Source: Marchantia polymorpha subsp. ruderalis
Lineage: Eukaryota > Streptophyta > Marchantiopsida > Marchantiales > Marchantiaceae
NCBI GenBank assembly: GCA_037833965.1
Contig: AP031352.1
Location: 20,936,501-21,000,500 of the forward strand
Reading direction: 5' to 3'
DNA: 64,000 nucleotides
The notes below the pieces were generated by a model, which saw only the letters and a list, made by a program, of their open reading frames with translations, did no database searches and had not been told where the DNA came from. The translations under genes were made by a program, and so were the position numbers. Position 1 is the stretch's first letter, and every line of letters begins with the position of its first letter. This document shows, piece by piece, positions 12,255 through 22,367 of the stretch.

Positions 12255-15086
12255 ATGTCGACTGGGGCTGGCGGGAGCAATCTAAGTGCTAGGGCTGTCC
12301 GCAAGTTCCGACGAGATTAAGAGAAGGCCGTGGAAGAGACACGGCGTCAAAACAAGAAAACACCAAGAAGAGTACCTAAGCCTAGTTCGGCCGACATCCT
12401 TGGGGAACCTACCCCCGGCGACTCGGAACCAAACTTGGTGCTTACAGTTCTACTAGATATTCCTTGCACGGACCCGCCTAGTGAAGTAGAACCGACCGCC
12501 CGAGGACCGTCGACAGACACACTGATGGCGGACGGACAAGCCAATGTGCGGCTACCTCAGCCGATTACTAAACATTCCTACCCGAAGTACAAAGGGAGTG
12601 GGGATGACGACGATGCAGATTCATACATCAAGTTATTCGAGTCGGTGTCTATTGCCAATCGCGAGATCGCAGACGACGACCGACTAAGGATCTTTCCAAG
12701 CCTTCTGCGGAAGAAAGCGAGGAGTTGGTATAATCACGAGAGCATCGATCCGACTGGGTTGACAACATGGGCCCAGCTGAAGGAGAAGTTCCTTCGTCGC
12801 TTTCGCGAGCTCGGCTACGACAGCCGGGTTTTGACGAAGTTACGTAATTTGCAGCGAGAGAAGAAGGAGAGTCTGCGTGACTACACTGAGAGATTTCTGG
12901 ACCTCCTCGACAGAATACCGAAAACAGGACCAGGGTCCCCTTTCTCGGTACAACAAGCTGTGGATTGGTACGTGACCGGTTTAACTCGGGAGATGGAGAC
13001 TTTTTGCCGACGCAGCAAGTGCGACACTATTGAGGATGTGATTGCATCGGCAGAAGCCTTCGAAACTTCCACTCTCAACCGAAGAGGGAGAGAGAGACGG
13101 GAGTCGAAGGAGCGCAAACCGAAAGGAGGGCGAAGACGGCGTAGAGGTACAACTCCGTCATCGGAGGAATCGTCTTCGGACGAGAACCGTTCTTCATCCG
13201 AAGAAGAGGAAACCTCATCGTCGGAGGAGGAGAAGAAGAGGAAGAAGCATGGGTCAGCAAAGAAAAAGGGCATCCGACGAGTGACTACGGACAGAGCGCC
13301 GGGAGATATAGCTTCGAAGATGGAGACCCTGGTGAAGGACTTCGCCGATCTCAAGGTTCAAGTGGTAGGCGGGCATGATCGCAGAAAATCACCCGGGAGA
13401 GTGCGAGCGAACTTATGGTGTACTACGTGCGGGGCGGTGGGACATGCAAACACCGAGTGCCTTACCACCCGGCCGTCATATCCAGTCAACGCAGTAGAGT
13501 GGGCGCAACCGTACTATGGAGAGCACCCTCAGTACTATGGAGAGGCTAGCGAAGAGACAGCCTACGCCGTCCAGTCGGTGCCTACCCCTCCTGCAGTTTC
13601 AGCAATGCAAGTCCCACGATATATTCCGGTGGATCGGGCCACTACGGTACCTGTGAGGCGGAGAGCACCTCCAGGGACGTTTGACCCACCGCCACCGCGA
13701 GCTTGTTATAATTGCGGGGAAGTTGGGCACTTCTCACCGCAGTGTCCCCATCCAAAAAGGCAAAACGATTATGCTCCGACATGTAGTAATTGCAAGAAGG
13801 TCGGGCACACTGCGCCAGAGTGTGATCAGCCACCAGTCCCTCGGCCAGTGGTACGATTTGTGAACACTCCTGCCAAGGAGGACGTGCAAGTTAACCAGGT
13901 CGAAGTAGGTTCAGACGGGGATGGCGAAGACGAAGAATGGCCGGCTGAAGAGGTTATGTGCGCACAGGTCGAAACTCGTAGCTCCAAGAAATCCAAGGAG
14001 CAAGAGCGTGACACTCGCAAGCACGAACTGAGAACCGCCGACCGGACGGGAAAAGGAAAGGAGAAGACATCCAGCAAGTCCGACTCGCGACCTGCTCGGA
14101 AGTCTTCGGCTACGCGGGAGGCACCAACAGTGCGCCCCCAGACAGCAGTCGAGGACGAGCCAGTGCGCCTACTGAAACGGGACTATGCTCCAGATATCCG
14201 CAACGAGGTAACCAACCTGTTGAAGGAAGCGATCCGCACGCAAAAGGACCCACCGCGGCCAGACTTGACATCCTCCCTTGGGGCGAAGTTGGCAGCCACC
14301 GTGGAACCTCGCAGAGCGTCGCCGACCCCGGCGCCCCAACGCGCCCACTATGACTTGGTTGAAGATCTCGGGAGTCGAAAAGTGAACATTACGTTCAAGC
14401 AGCTCTTGGAGGATAATAAGACGTATCGGAGAATGTTGATGCTTTCGCTACGGCATCCGCGGAAGCCGCGCGCATCCACATCCTCTCAAGTATATCAAGT
14501 GGAGAGCGAAGACCAAGGGCCACCCGAGATCGATGTGGAGATAGCAGGATGTTGTGTACGCAGAGTGCCAATCGACTCTGGATCAGGAGTCAACATAATG
14601 ACGGAGGATACAGCGAGAGCCTTGGGGTTCAGTCAATACGAACCCTCGAAGCGTGTGTTGAGATTAGCGGATCAGACGCGGAGAATGCCTGCAGGTATGC
14701 TGCGCAATGTCAAGACAACCATCAGGGGTGCGGACTTTCGGTTGACGTATATCATCCTTCAGCCGATGATGAAGCAGGGCTATGACGTTCTGCTCGGGCG
14801 ACCATGGCTATATGGTGCACAAGTCAGATGTGACTGGCGAAGACATCGCCTTAAGTTTCCTCACCCTTCGGAACCGACCAAAACCATTACGGTGCCCTGG
14901 AATAGGGTCAGGCACGAAGGAGAGACCCCATCGACAAGTGCAGGTTACACATCGGGCGAGGACAGTGAGTCGACCGCGCGATCGGATTCCAGTGGTACCG
15001 AATCCGATTACTTCGTAGGATTCGTTGCCTGCTGTTCGGTGGAAGAAGAAGAAGAGACGGAAGCTATTCAGCCGGAAGACGAATAG
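12255..15086 (+). pseudogene. gag-pro: Gag-protease of Element A (nonsense near N terminus)
   Basis: Structural protein and aspartic protease of the element. Counting from ATG 12255: Gag capsid-like domain at about residues 119-271 (with KKARSWYNHES and LREKFLRRFREL-type helices), a Ser/Glu/Lys-rich stretch, three CCHC zinc knuckles starting near residues 389 (CTTCGAVGHANTEC), 484 and 510, and a protease with the catalytic PIDSGSG at Asp774 and a VLLGRPWLY flank. Codon 22 is TAA (12318-12320) where Element B has TCA, so translation from the conserved ATG would stop. No good ATG follows soon in frame. The ORF ends at UAG 15084-15086 and continues in frame into pol. Confidence 0.9.
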
Positions 15087-15092
15087 CAATTA
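15084..15092 (+). promoter_or_regulatory. Leaky-stop context UAG-CAA-UUA between gag-pro and pol (Element A)
   Basis: The gag-pro stop is TAG, followed in the same frame by CAA TTA and then open pol. UAG-CAR-YYA is the well-known readthrough context first described in tobamoviruses. Because gag-pro and pol share one frame with only this stop between them, readthrough, not frameshifting, is the simplest expression route. Element B has the same nine bases at 38558-38566. Confidence 0.8.
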
Positions 15093-17927
15093 ACTGTGGG
15101 ACTGGGAAGGAGTGAGACGAGTCACACTGAGGGCATTGTCGACCCTAGTGACTGTCATGAAGTACAACTCAGTCCCGGCAAATGCTTGAAGGTATCAAGC
15201 GCAGTGAGAGGAGACGAGCTAAGGAAAGTACAGGCGTTCCTTAGCCACTATGTCGACGTCTTCGCCTGGAAGATCGAAGACATGAAGGGGATACCCGCAC
15301 GATATGGGGAACACCGTATCGATTTACTGGACGACTCAGTACCCATACGACAGCGCCAGTATCGCCTCAACCCAAAGTACTCCTTGCTAGTGAAAGAGGA
15401 GATAGATAAGTACTTGAGCGCTGGTATTATTTATCCTGTGCTCAGCAGCGAGTGGGTGTCGCCGATTGTTATCGTACCCAAGAAGTTGACGGGTAAGATA
15501 CGAGTGTGTCAGGATTTCCGGAAGTTGAATGCAGCAACACGCAAGGATCATCACCCGTTACCATTCACGGATGCCATTCTAGACCATGTCGCAGGACATG
15601 AATGTTATAGCTTCCTGGATGGGTTCTCAGGTTACAATCAGGTGTCTATCCGTGAACAGGACAAGGATAAAACTACGTTCACAACCGACTGGGGAACTTA
15701 CGCATACCACAAGATGCCCTTCGGTCTGTGCAACGCGCCTGCCACCTTTCAACGGATGATGACCAATATCTTTCAGGAACAACTGAGGAAGTTCCTGGAG
15801 ATATTCATAGATGACTTCTGTGTCTTTGGGAAGCGGTCTGAACACCTAAGTCACTTGAAGCAGACCTTCGATAAATGTAGAGAGAGCAGTTTATCACTGC
15901 ATCCCGAGAAGTGCTTTTTCTTCATGACTAGTGGAATCTTGTTGGGTCATCGGGTCTCGGCAGAAGGCATTGCGGTGGACATCGAGAAGGTCAAGGTTAT
16001 ACTCGAGCTTGAGCCACCCACGAATCTAAGAGAGCTGCGAGCATTCCTGGGTCATGTGGGCTACTACCGAAGATTCATACACATGTATGCAATACTGGCG
16101 GCGGACCTGACCAAGTTGTTGAAGAAGGACGAGCCTTATGCTTGGGGTGCGAACCAGCAGACAGCATTTGAAGCTCTGAAAGCGAAACTCACGACTGCTC
16201 CCGTACTAAGGAGTCCAGACTGGAATCGACCATTCCATGTTTACGTTGACACTTCGGCATTCGCCATCGGTGTAGTACTGAGTCAAAAGGATGACAACAA
16301 AAAGGACTACCCGATCTACTTCGCGAGCCGACAGCTGTCTCTAGCAGAGCGGAAGTACACCACGACGGAGAGAGAAGCGTTGGGGATGGTGTACTCCTGT
16401 AAAAAGTTCCGTCACTACCTAATCTGTTACGAGTTTGTGTTCCATGTGGACCACTACGCATTGCAACACCTAGTCAAGAAAGCCGACCTATCCGGTCGAA
16501 TCGCCAGGTGGGTGTTGTTACTACAAGAGTTCACCTACACAGTCCAGACCAGGAAAGGGATGCACCACGAAAATGCGGATTACTTGTCCCGATTATGGAC
16601 CCAGCCGACAGAGGAGGAATTGGTGGACGATTTTCCAGATGAAGAGTTATTTCAGTTGTCTGCAGGACATGAGTCCCGCTATGCCGACCTGTATCGATAT
16701 CTGTTAACCCTCCAGTGCCCCGAGGGCATGGATTTGGAACAGCGAACTGTCTTTATTCATAAGGCAGGCCCGTATCAACTCCAGCAGGGGGTTTTGTTCA
16801 AGAAGATGGCGGATGAGCGCTTATGCAGATGCCTGGAGGAATCAGAAGTACCAAGAATAGTGAGTGCGATGCATACAGAGGAGGCGGGTGGACACTATGC
16901 CACCAGGAACACGGTCACAAAGATCCTAAACGCGGGATATTGGTGGCCGACCATGTTTAAGGATGTTCTCGATTACATCCGCAAGTGCGATAGTTGCCAG
17001 AGGACGGGGAGACCGACGCCTACAACACGCTGGCCTCTGACTCCCATCATGCCTCTAGCACCTTTCGAAAAGTGGGGTATTGACTTTGTAGGGCCGATAC
17101 AACCAGTGACTAGAAGTACACGAAGGCGCTACATTCTGGTAGCAACGGACTACGCCACCAAAATGGTAGAGGCCAGAGCCACCAGAAAGGATGATGCTGC
17201 CACAGTGGCAGCATTCTTGTTTGAGTCGATCATCACACGCTACGGATGTCCCTTAGAACTAGTCAGCGACCGGGGCACGCATTTTCTGAATCAGATCATC
17301 GAAGATCTGACACGGTATTTCCACATCAAGCACCGGAAGACTACTCCATACAATCCCAAGGCAAATGGACTGACGGAGAAGTCCAATGGTCTGCTGTGTA
17401 AAATACTACTCAAGGTCACGGTGAATCACGCTCACGACTGGGATACGAAGCTAGCAGCCGCTCTATGGGCGTACCGCACAGCTGAGAAGATCACGACCAA
17501 ACAGACACCATACTTTCTGGTGTATGGGCAACACCCGATCCTCCCAATCGAATTTGAAGTACCCACCCATCGAACGATGGATTTGCAGAGGATGGGCGCA
17601 GAGGAGAGTCAGCTCTACAGGTTACAGGAGGTCATGCTGCTGGATGAGCGGAGAAGAGACGCCGAAGATCGCACCAGGAAAATCCAGCTCCGCCGAAAGG
17701 AGAGATACGATAAAAAGATCAAACCGGTACTCCTGCAGGCGGGTGATTTGGCATTGCTCTACGACAGCAGGCATGCCAGATTCCCAGGCAAGCTGCACCT
17801 AAGGTGGATGGGACCTTACAGGGTTGTCGAAGTCTTCCCGAATGGGTCCATCCAACTTGCGGACCTGGCCGGCGATTTGTTAGGCACCCGAGTGAACGGG
17901 TGGCGGTTGAAGAAATACCACATGTGA
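15087..17927 (+). CDS. pol: Pol of Element A: reverse transcriptase, RNase H, integrase
   Basis: Copies element RNA into DNA and inserts it. Residues counted from the GTG at 15096: RT at about 95-270 with VCQDFRKLN, FLDGFSGYNQ, KMPFGLCNAPATFQ and the catalytic FIDD (237-240, where YxDD is usual); RNase H at about 365-480 (VYVDTSAFAIG, TTTEREALGMV, VDHYALQHL); integrase with an HHCC zinc finger (H...H...CDSC, about 590-635) and a DD35E core at Asp663, Asp725 and Glu761. The C terminus NGSIQLADL...NGWRLKKYH has no chromodomain. There is no ATG near the start, so it should be made only as a readthrough fusion with Gag-protease. The frame is open throughout and nearly identical to Element B. Confidence 0.95.
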   Translation, partial: QLTVGLGRSETSHTEGIVDPSDCHEVQLSPGKCLKVSSAVRGDELRKVQAFLSHYVDVFAWKIEDMKGIPARYGEHRIDLLDDSVPIRQRQYRLNPKYSLLVKEEIDKYLSAGIIYPVLSSEWVSPIVIVPKKLTGKIRVCQDFRKLNAATRKDHHPLPFTDAILDHVAGHECYSFLDGFSGYNQVSIREQDKDKTTFTTDWGTYAYHKMPFGLCNAPATFQRMMTNIFQEQLRKFLEIFIDDFCVFGKRSEHLSHLKQTFDKCRESSLSLHPEKCFFFMTSGILLGHRVSAEGIAVDIEKVKVILELEPPTNLRELRAFLGHVGYYRRFIHMYAILAADLTKLLKKDEPYAWGANQQTAFEALKAKLTTAPVLRSPDWNRPFHVYVDTSAFAIGVVLSQKDDNKKDYPIYFASRQLSLAERKYTTTEREALGMVYSCKKFRHYLICYEFVFHVDHYALQHLVKKADLSGRIARWVLLLQEFTYTVQTRKGMHHENADYLSRLWTQPTEEELVDDFPDEELFQLSAGHESRYADLYRYLLTLQCPEGMDLEQRTVFIHKAGPYQLQQGVLFKKMADERLCRCLEESEVPRIVSAMHTEEAGGHYATRNTVTKILNAGYWWPTMFKDVLDYIRKCDSCQRTGRPTPTTRWPLTPIMPLAPFEKWGIDFVGPIQPVTRSTRRRYILVATDYATKMVEARATRKDDAATVAAFLFESIITRYGCPLELVSDRGTHFLNQIIEDLTRYFHIKHRKTTPYNPKANGLTEKSNGLLCKILLKVTVNHAHDWDTKLAAALWAYRTAEKITTKQTPYFLVYGQHPILPIEFEVPTHRTMDLQRMGAEESQLYRLQEVMLLDERRRDAEDRTRKIQLRRKERYDKKIKPVLLQAGDLALLYDSRHARFPGKLHLRWMGPYRVVEVFPNGSIQLADLAGDLLGTRVNGWRLKKYHM

Positions 17928-17964
17928 GTGTTCGCGTGGGCGCTCACAATTGAGGAGGGGGGCA
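17928..17964 (+). other. Conserved 3' segment and polypurine tract (Element A)
   Basis: Between the pol stop and the 3' LTR: a short hairpin-capable stretch (GTGAGTG ... CGCTCAC) followed by TGAGGAGGGGGGCA, the plus-strand primer site abutting the LTR at 17965. The same ~36 bases recur in Elements B and C. Confidence 0.8.
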
Positions 17965-19211
17965 TGTGGTACCCCACTTTTGGCAATTTTGAGAAAATTA
18001 AAACATTTTTTGGAAAACTGTACCCTGGCAGCATTGTAAATAGCCTTAGGTACATCAAAACAGAGTGAATCCGGAAGATCGCGGGGATTCTCGAGGGATC
18101 TTGTAGAATCTGGGATTTGGGGTGCCGCAGCAAGCACAGGCACCACCCTCCCTGCGAGCTCCGCAGTTAGGATCTCTACGGCGCAAGGCGCAAAACCCGC
18201 CTTCGGAGGTTGCGGCCGCGGCTGTAGGGAAACCCCCGTAATTAGGTAAACCCTCGGGCGCCTTGACCAAGTTAGGGTCCGGTTGGAAAGAGCTCGACGC
18301 GCTGATTCTAACGAGCCCAAGAGCGCTTGGAACGGACGAGGACTTAGGGAGTTATCGCTACTGGAAGAAACGGAGGCGGTCGCCTACGGCGGAAGGAGTT
18401 CGCCACCAGCGCGAATTCCGCCTACGCGGAAGGGGGATTCAAGTTTTGTCCTATGCGCGGACGAAGGCGTTCGCCTGTGCACAGGCGAAGTAGGGTTAGG
18501 GAAGGCACGAAGTCCGCCTACGCACAGGCGTTCGCCTGTGCACAGGCACTTCGGCGTCGGCGGGAAATCCGCCTTGGGCCCTAGAAATGCGCCTTGTGAG
18601 GTAGAAAGTGTACGGCGCCTTCCGCGCCAGCGCAGCGCAGCGTACGTCGGAAGAGCCGCCAGAGTAATCCAATAGGTACGGACCGTGCGGACAGCACGGG
18701 TGGATGCGCTCTTGGACGGACGGAGTTGCGGCGGCGGAAGCGCCGACGGAGAGACAAGGAACGGACAGACTGGACGGAGACGGCTGACCACGGTCAACGC
18801 CTTCCGCGCCAGCGCAGCGCCGCGGACGGAGTTCGCCTGCGCACAGGCGAACGCCTGTGCACAGGAGGATGTTCAAGTTCCGCGCCGGCGGAGAATCCGC
18901 CGAGGCCCCTGCCTGCGCACAGGCAGGAGTTGAATTTTTGTCCGACATGCGGACGCACGCGTCAAGGCAGAAGGAGATTGGCCGAAGGGCGGTACGAACA
19001 AGTGTACCGCGCAAGGCGGAAAACTCGCCTTCGGCGCTACGCCCCCATGTCCGCAGGGTGACACGCTCGCGGAGTTCAAATCCGCCAATTCGAGCGTGAG
19101 AGTTTAATCGACGACGGCGGAGCGTGAAGCCGCGCGTGAGAGCGAAGACCGTTCCAGCGTACAGCCGGCGCGGCCATCAAGTGAGACGTTCTTCACGACC
19201 AAGAGCCGACC

Positions 19212-22200
19212 ATGACCTTCGACCGGGCGGCGGAGAGCGTCCCATTCTTGAATTCGCGATTCCAATCTCTTGTGCGCGCTGCGCGCATCCATCTGCTGGC
19301 TGCGGACCATTCTCGTCGTCGTCGCACAGGAGATTTCTTGTTGATTGAGGGAGAAGTGAGTGCGCGTGATTTGGAATTGAGAGCGATTAGAGTTTGCCGA
19401 GAGAGAAAGAAACGCGGACAGTGCGGAAGTAGAATGAGCGGGCGAGCGAACCCCAGGAACGCAATGACGAGACCGAGCAGATTGCGGATGGTGCCACTTC
19501 GCCTGCCGCAGAACGGGCTGCGCGCTTTCGAGGAGCGCTTAATAGCAAGAAAGCTCGATTTCTTGCTATGGGGATGGAATTACATCTGCGCGAATATGGT
19601 GCGCGAGTGGCTAGAGCCACAGGGACCACCCTCGCGCGGATTGCGTCCGCATGTTGACCGGTGGACAGTCCAAGATTGGGCGCAGGCGTTGGGAAGATGT
19701 GCTGGCATGCCAGGGCATCTCCTTTTCGACAGTGAGAGCATCAAGGTGACCAAGCAAGAAGAGGCGCAATTTGTGGAGCTGTTCAAGACCGGGAGGTCTA
19801 CCAAGAATGGGTACAGGACCCGTGATTACAAAGATCGATTTCGCCGGACTTTGTCCGCGGCGCTGATGCAATTACTGCAGCCGCACCGCGCCTGCTACAT
19901 CACATTGTGGCAGGTCTCTTTTGTGGAGTGCGTCATCGAGGGAACTCCAATTCACTGGGCGAGCATCCTGCACAGGGTGATGCGACAGCACGCGTTTGAG
20001 GAGAAGGGGGGAACTCTAAACCATCTTTCTCCTTTCCTCATCAATTTTTATCGACAGCGGAATTGTTTGACAGCGGCGGAGCTTGAACATTTTCCGCCAT
20101 TGTCCATCGACCATCCCGGGAAGTATGTGCGGGAGAACGAGGTCGACACTGATGCGGAGGAGTCACCGACTTCTACCCCATCAAGACGGAGGGATGAAGG
20201 GAGACACACTCCTGCAGCGCGAGTGCCGCGGAAGCGGCGATGGAGGGAAGAGTCCGAAGAGGAGCAGCATCAAGAACCCTCTGCTCCCATTCGACCGCGG
20301 CCGCTGTGCGAGCCATACAGCCGGCCGAAGCAGAAGGCACGCAGACTGGTGTTGCCAGCTGACAGTGCAGACACGGCGACGATTGCGACGGAGATAGGAA
20401 GTGCGTCGCCAGAGAGGCGAGAGGAAGCGCGGACGACCGCAGGAGCGACGGGCCACGCTGCAACCTCGTCGGGAGAGAGGCCGCCTACGGGCCAAGGGCC
20501 TCCGGAGTTACCACGCGCGATGCGGACAGATGTTCCGTTTGCGCACAGGCAAACCTCCGCGGACGGACGAGCCTCCGCGGACCGGCGAACACAAGTGGAC
20601 GTGGATCTACGCTTACGCGTGGGAAGGAGCAGTCCGCCTGTGCACAGGTCGCCTGTGAACAGAACACCTCCACACGTGCCGCCTGTGCACAGGCAAGAAT
20701 CACCCCCGTTCCAACGTAGGAAGGGGAAGGAGCCGGCGGAAGAACCGCCTACGAGACACCGGCCCTCGGGGCCAGACCCTCCGGCGCACCACGCGCCGCA
20801 ATTCGCGCCTTCGGCGCCAGGGCCTTCGAGCCGAGGGGATACGAGCAGAGAGCGTGCGGAGGCCGCACCGTCGGCGGAAAGTCCGCCGATAGATGCGCCT
20901 TCGGCGGTAGGGCCTATAGGCCAAGGAACATCGGGCGTGCGGCCCCCGGCCATGTCGCCTTCGGCGATAGATGTCCGCGGCGCTACGCCTGCGGCGGACA
21001 AGGCGCCGGCACATGCGCCTGCGCACGGGCCGGGCACAGCCCCCACGGACCGATCAAGGGAGCAGCAGACGGAGGAGCGGAGTGACTGTCAGCGGGATGA
21101 AATCTCGATGCGCGATGCGCAATCCAACCCCGCGCAGCCACCCTCCGCTCAATCACCTCCGGCGACGGACGACAGAGGCAGAGAGGATGCGGTAGACCAT
21201 CAACAAGCGAGAGACGGGGATGCCGCACGGAAACATTCGCCTTCCGCCTTAGACATTTTGGCGACGAGCAGCGAGGCTGCAGCCGTGCCTTCGCAGGCAG
21301 CACACGTCGAGGACGTGCAGCCCCACTCAGGGCAGTCGCCGACGCAATCAATGGCGACTGAAATTCTCCACTCGGATGATGACGACGGAGGCTCCACGGA
21401 AGAAATGTCAGGAGCAGAAGACACCGAGGAGGAGGAGGAGGAAATTGTTGGAGCGCCGGCGGCGGCGCTCTCTGAGCAGGTGATTCCGTTGCTGCGGTAC
21501 TTGGATCGCAAGGTCGATAAATACGCCGACCCACTCCAGCCGGGATCTTACATCGAGTTAGTGCGCAAGAGGACTCGCACTAAAGTCCACACCAGCAAGC
21601 TATTAGCTAGAGTGGACCAGGAGTTGAGGGACTTGAAGGAGAAGCATGAGTGCTTGTGGGGACAGTACAAGCTTAATCAGAAATTCTACAAGCACTCCGA
21701 GAAGATGAAGGATGAGAAACTGGGCGAGCTCACCAAGGAGCAGGTGAAGGTCAAGGAGGCACTCAACTCTGAGCAGGCCCAGAATCGGATTTTGTCAGAG
21801 GAGCTCGTGCGACAGACGCGGTTGTTGGAACAATGTCAGCTCGCACGGCAGGCGGATGAAGAATTAATCCGCAGGTTACAGTCAAAGTGTGGCGAATTGA
21901 GGGCGCAACGTGCTGAAGCCGAATCGCAATTAGTGACGATTGAAGAGGATCGCAGGAAGGAGGCGGATCGCACGAAGGTGGAGACGGCGAGGCGAGTCAC
22001 CCACTGTCTCAAGGGCTACGCCCACTGGGAAGTGAAGGCGCAGGAGAAACTCACACTGCGTGAGTTTGAATTGCGCGCAGCCGGGTTGTTGTCAGGCGAC
22101 AGTAGGAGTCGGCGGAAGGTAGCGAAGAAGCTCGAGGCCTTTCTGTCGAAGGCACAGGATACCATGTCTGCCCTCGAGGGGGAGGTGTCCGCGGCGTTGC

Positions 22201-22331
22201 AGCGGTTGGGACTGCGTAGTCGAGCGGAAGAGTGGCAGGGTAGGGAGTTAGTGCGCGGCAGTCGGCCGCGCAGGAGACGTAGTACAGGTTCCGCGGAGTG
22301 TAGTGTAGCGTGGTTCCGTGCAGGCGTGTAG
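19212..22331 (+). CDS. LTR-encoded ~1,039-residue protein, intact (Element A 3' LTR)
   Basis: Function unknown. Residues 85-310 form a conserved, probably globular domain (LRLPQNGLRAFEERL, LDFLLWGWN, GYRTRDYKDRFRR, GGTLNHLSPFLINFYRQ). It faintly resembles the plant-transposon-type domain seen in accessory ORFs of plant gypsy elements; this is a by-eye impression only. Residues ~311-680 are Pro/Arg/Ser-rich with VHRSP repeats, then an acidic DDDDGG...EEEEEE patch, then a coiled coil from ~797 to ~1010, ending with RPRRRRS and WFRAGV. ATG 19212 has a fair context (GACCATGA), but Met85 (19464) is an alternative start because it matches the only ATG in Element C's homologue. It lies wholly in U3, ending 36 bases before the TATA box. 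No zinc knuckle, RT or transmembrane segment is visible. Confidence 0.85.
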   Translation: MTFDRAAESVPFLNSRFQSLVRAARIHLLAADHSRRRRTGDFLLIEGEVSARDLELRAIRVCRERKKRGQCGSRMSGRANPRNAMTRPSRLRMVPLRLPQNGLRAFEERLIARKLDFLLWGWNYICANMVREWLEPQGPPSRGLRPHVDRWTVQDWAQALGRCAGMPGHLLFDSESIKVTKQEEAQFVELFKTGRSTKNGYRTRDYKDRFRRTLSAALMQLLQPHRACYITLWQVSFVECVIEGTPIHWASILHRVMRQHAFEEKGGTLNHLSPFLINFYRQRNCLTAAELEHFPPLSIDHPGKYVRENEVDTDAEESPTSTPSRRRDEGRHTPAARVPRKRRWREESEEEQHQEPSAPIRPRPLCEPYSRPKQKARRLVLPADSADTATIATEIGSASPERREEARTTAGATGHAATSSGERPPTGQGPPELPRAMRTDVPFAHRQTSADGRASADRRTQVDVDLRLRVGRSSPPVHRSPVNRTPPHVPPVHRQESPPFQRRKGKEPAEEPPTRHRPSGPDPPAHHAPQFAPSAPGPSSRGDTSRERAEAAPSAESPPIDAPSAVGPIGQGTSGVRPPAMSPSAIDVRGATPAADKAPAHAPAHGPGTAPTDRSREQQTEERSDCQRDEISMRDAQSNPAQPPSAQSPPATDDRGREDAVDHQQARDGDAARKHSPSALDILATSSEAAAVPSQAAHVEDVQPHSGQSPTQSMATEILHSDDDDGGSTEEMSGAEDTEEEEEEIVGAPAAALSEQVIPLLRYLDRKVDKYADPLQPGSYIELVRKRTRTKVHTSKLLARVDQELRDLKEKHECLWGQYKLNQKFYKHSEKMKDEKLGELTKEQVKVKEALNSEQAQNRILSEELVRQTRLLEQCQLARQADEELIRRLQSKCGELRAQRAEAESQLVTIEEDRRKEADRTKVETARRVTHCLKGYAHWEVKAQEKLTLREFELRAAGLLSGDSRSRRKVAKKLEAFLSKAQDTMSALEGEVSAALQRLGLRSRAEEWQGRELVRGSRPRRRRSTGSAECSVAWFRAGV

Positions 22332-22367
22332 CGTAGTGCAGTGTAGTGCTAGGTAGGACTTAGAAGG

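Noticed and set aside
12077-12292. Recurrent ~60-residue frame MTLCTLCVPLSLWVRPFYHY at LTR ends (also 23255, 31424, 35548).
   Set aside because: It starts with GTG, ends wherever the flanking DNA happens to, and simply reads the conserved LTR terminus.
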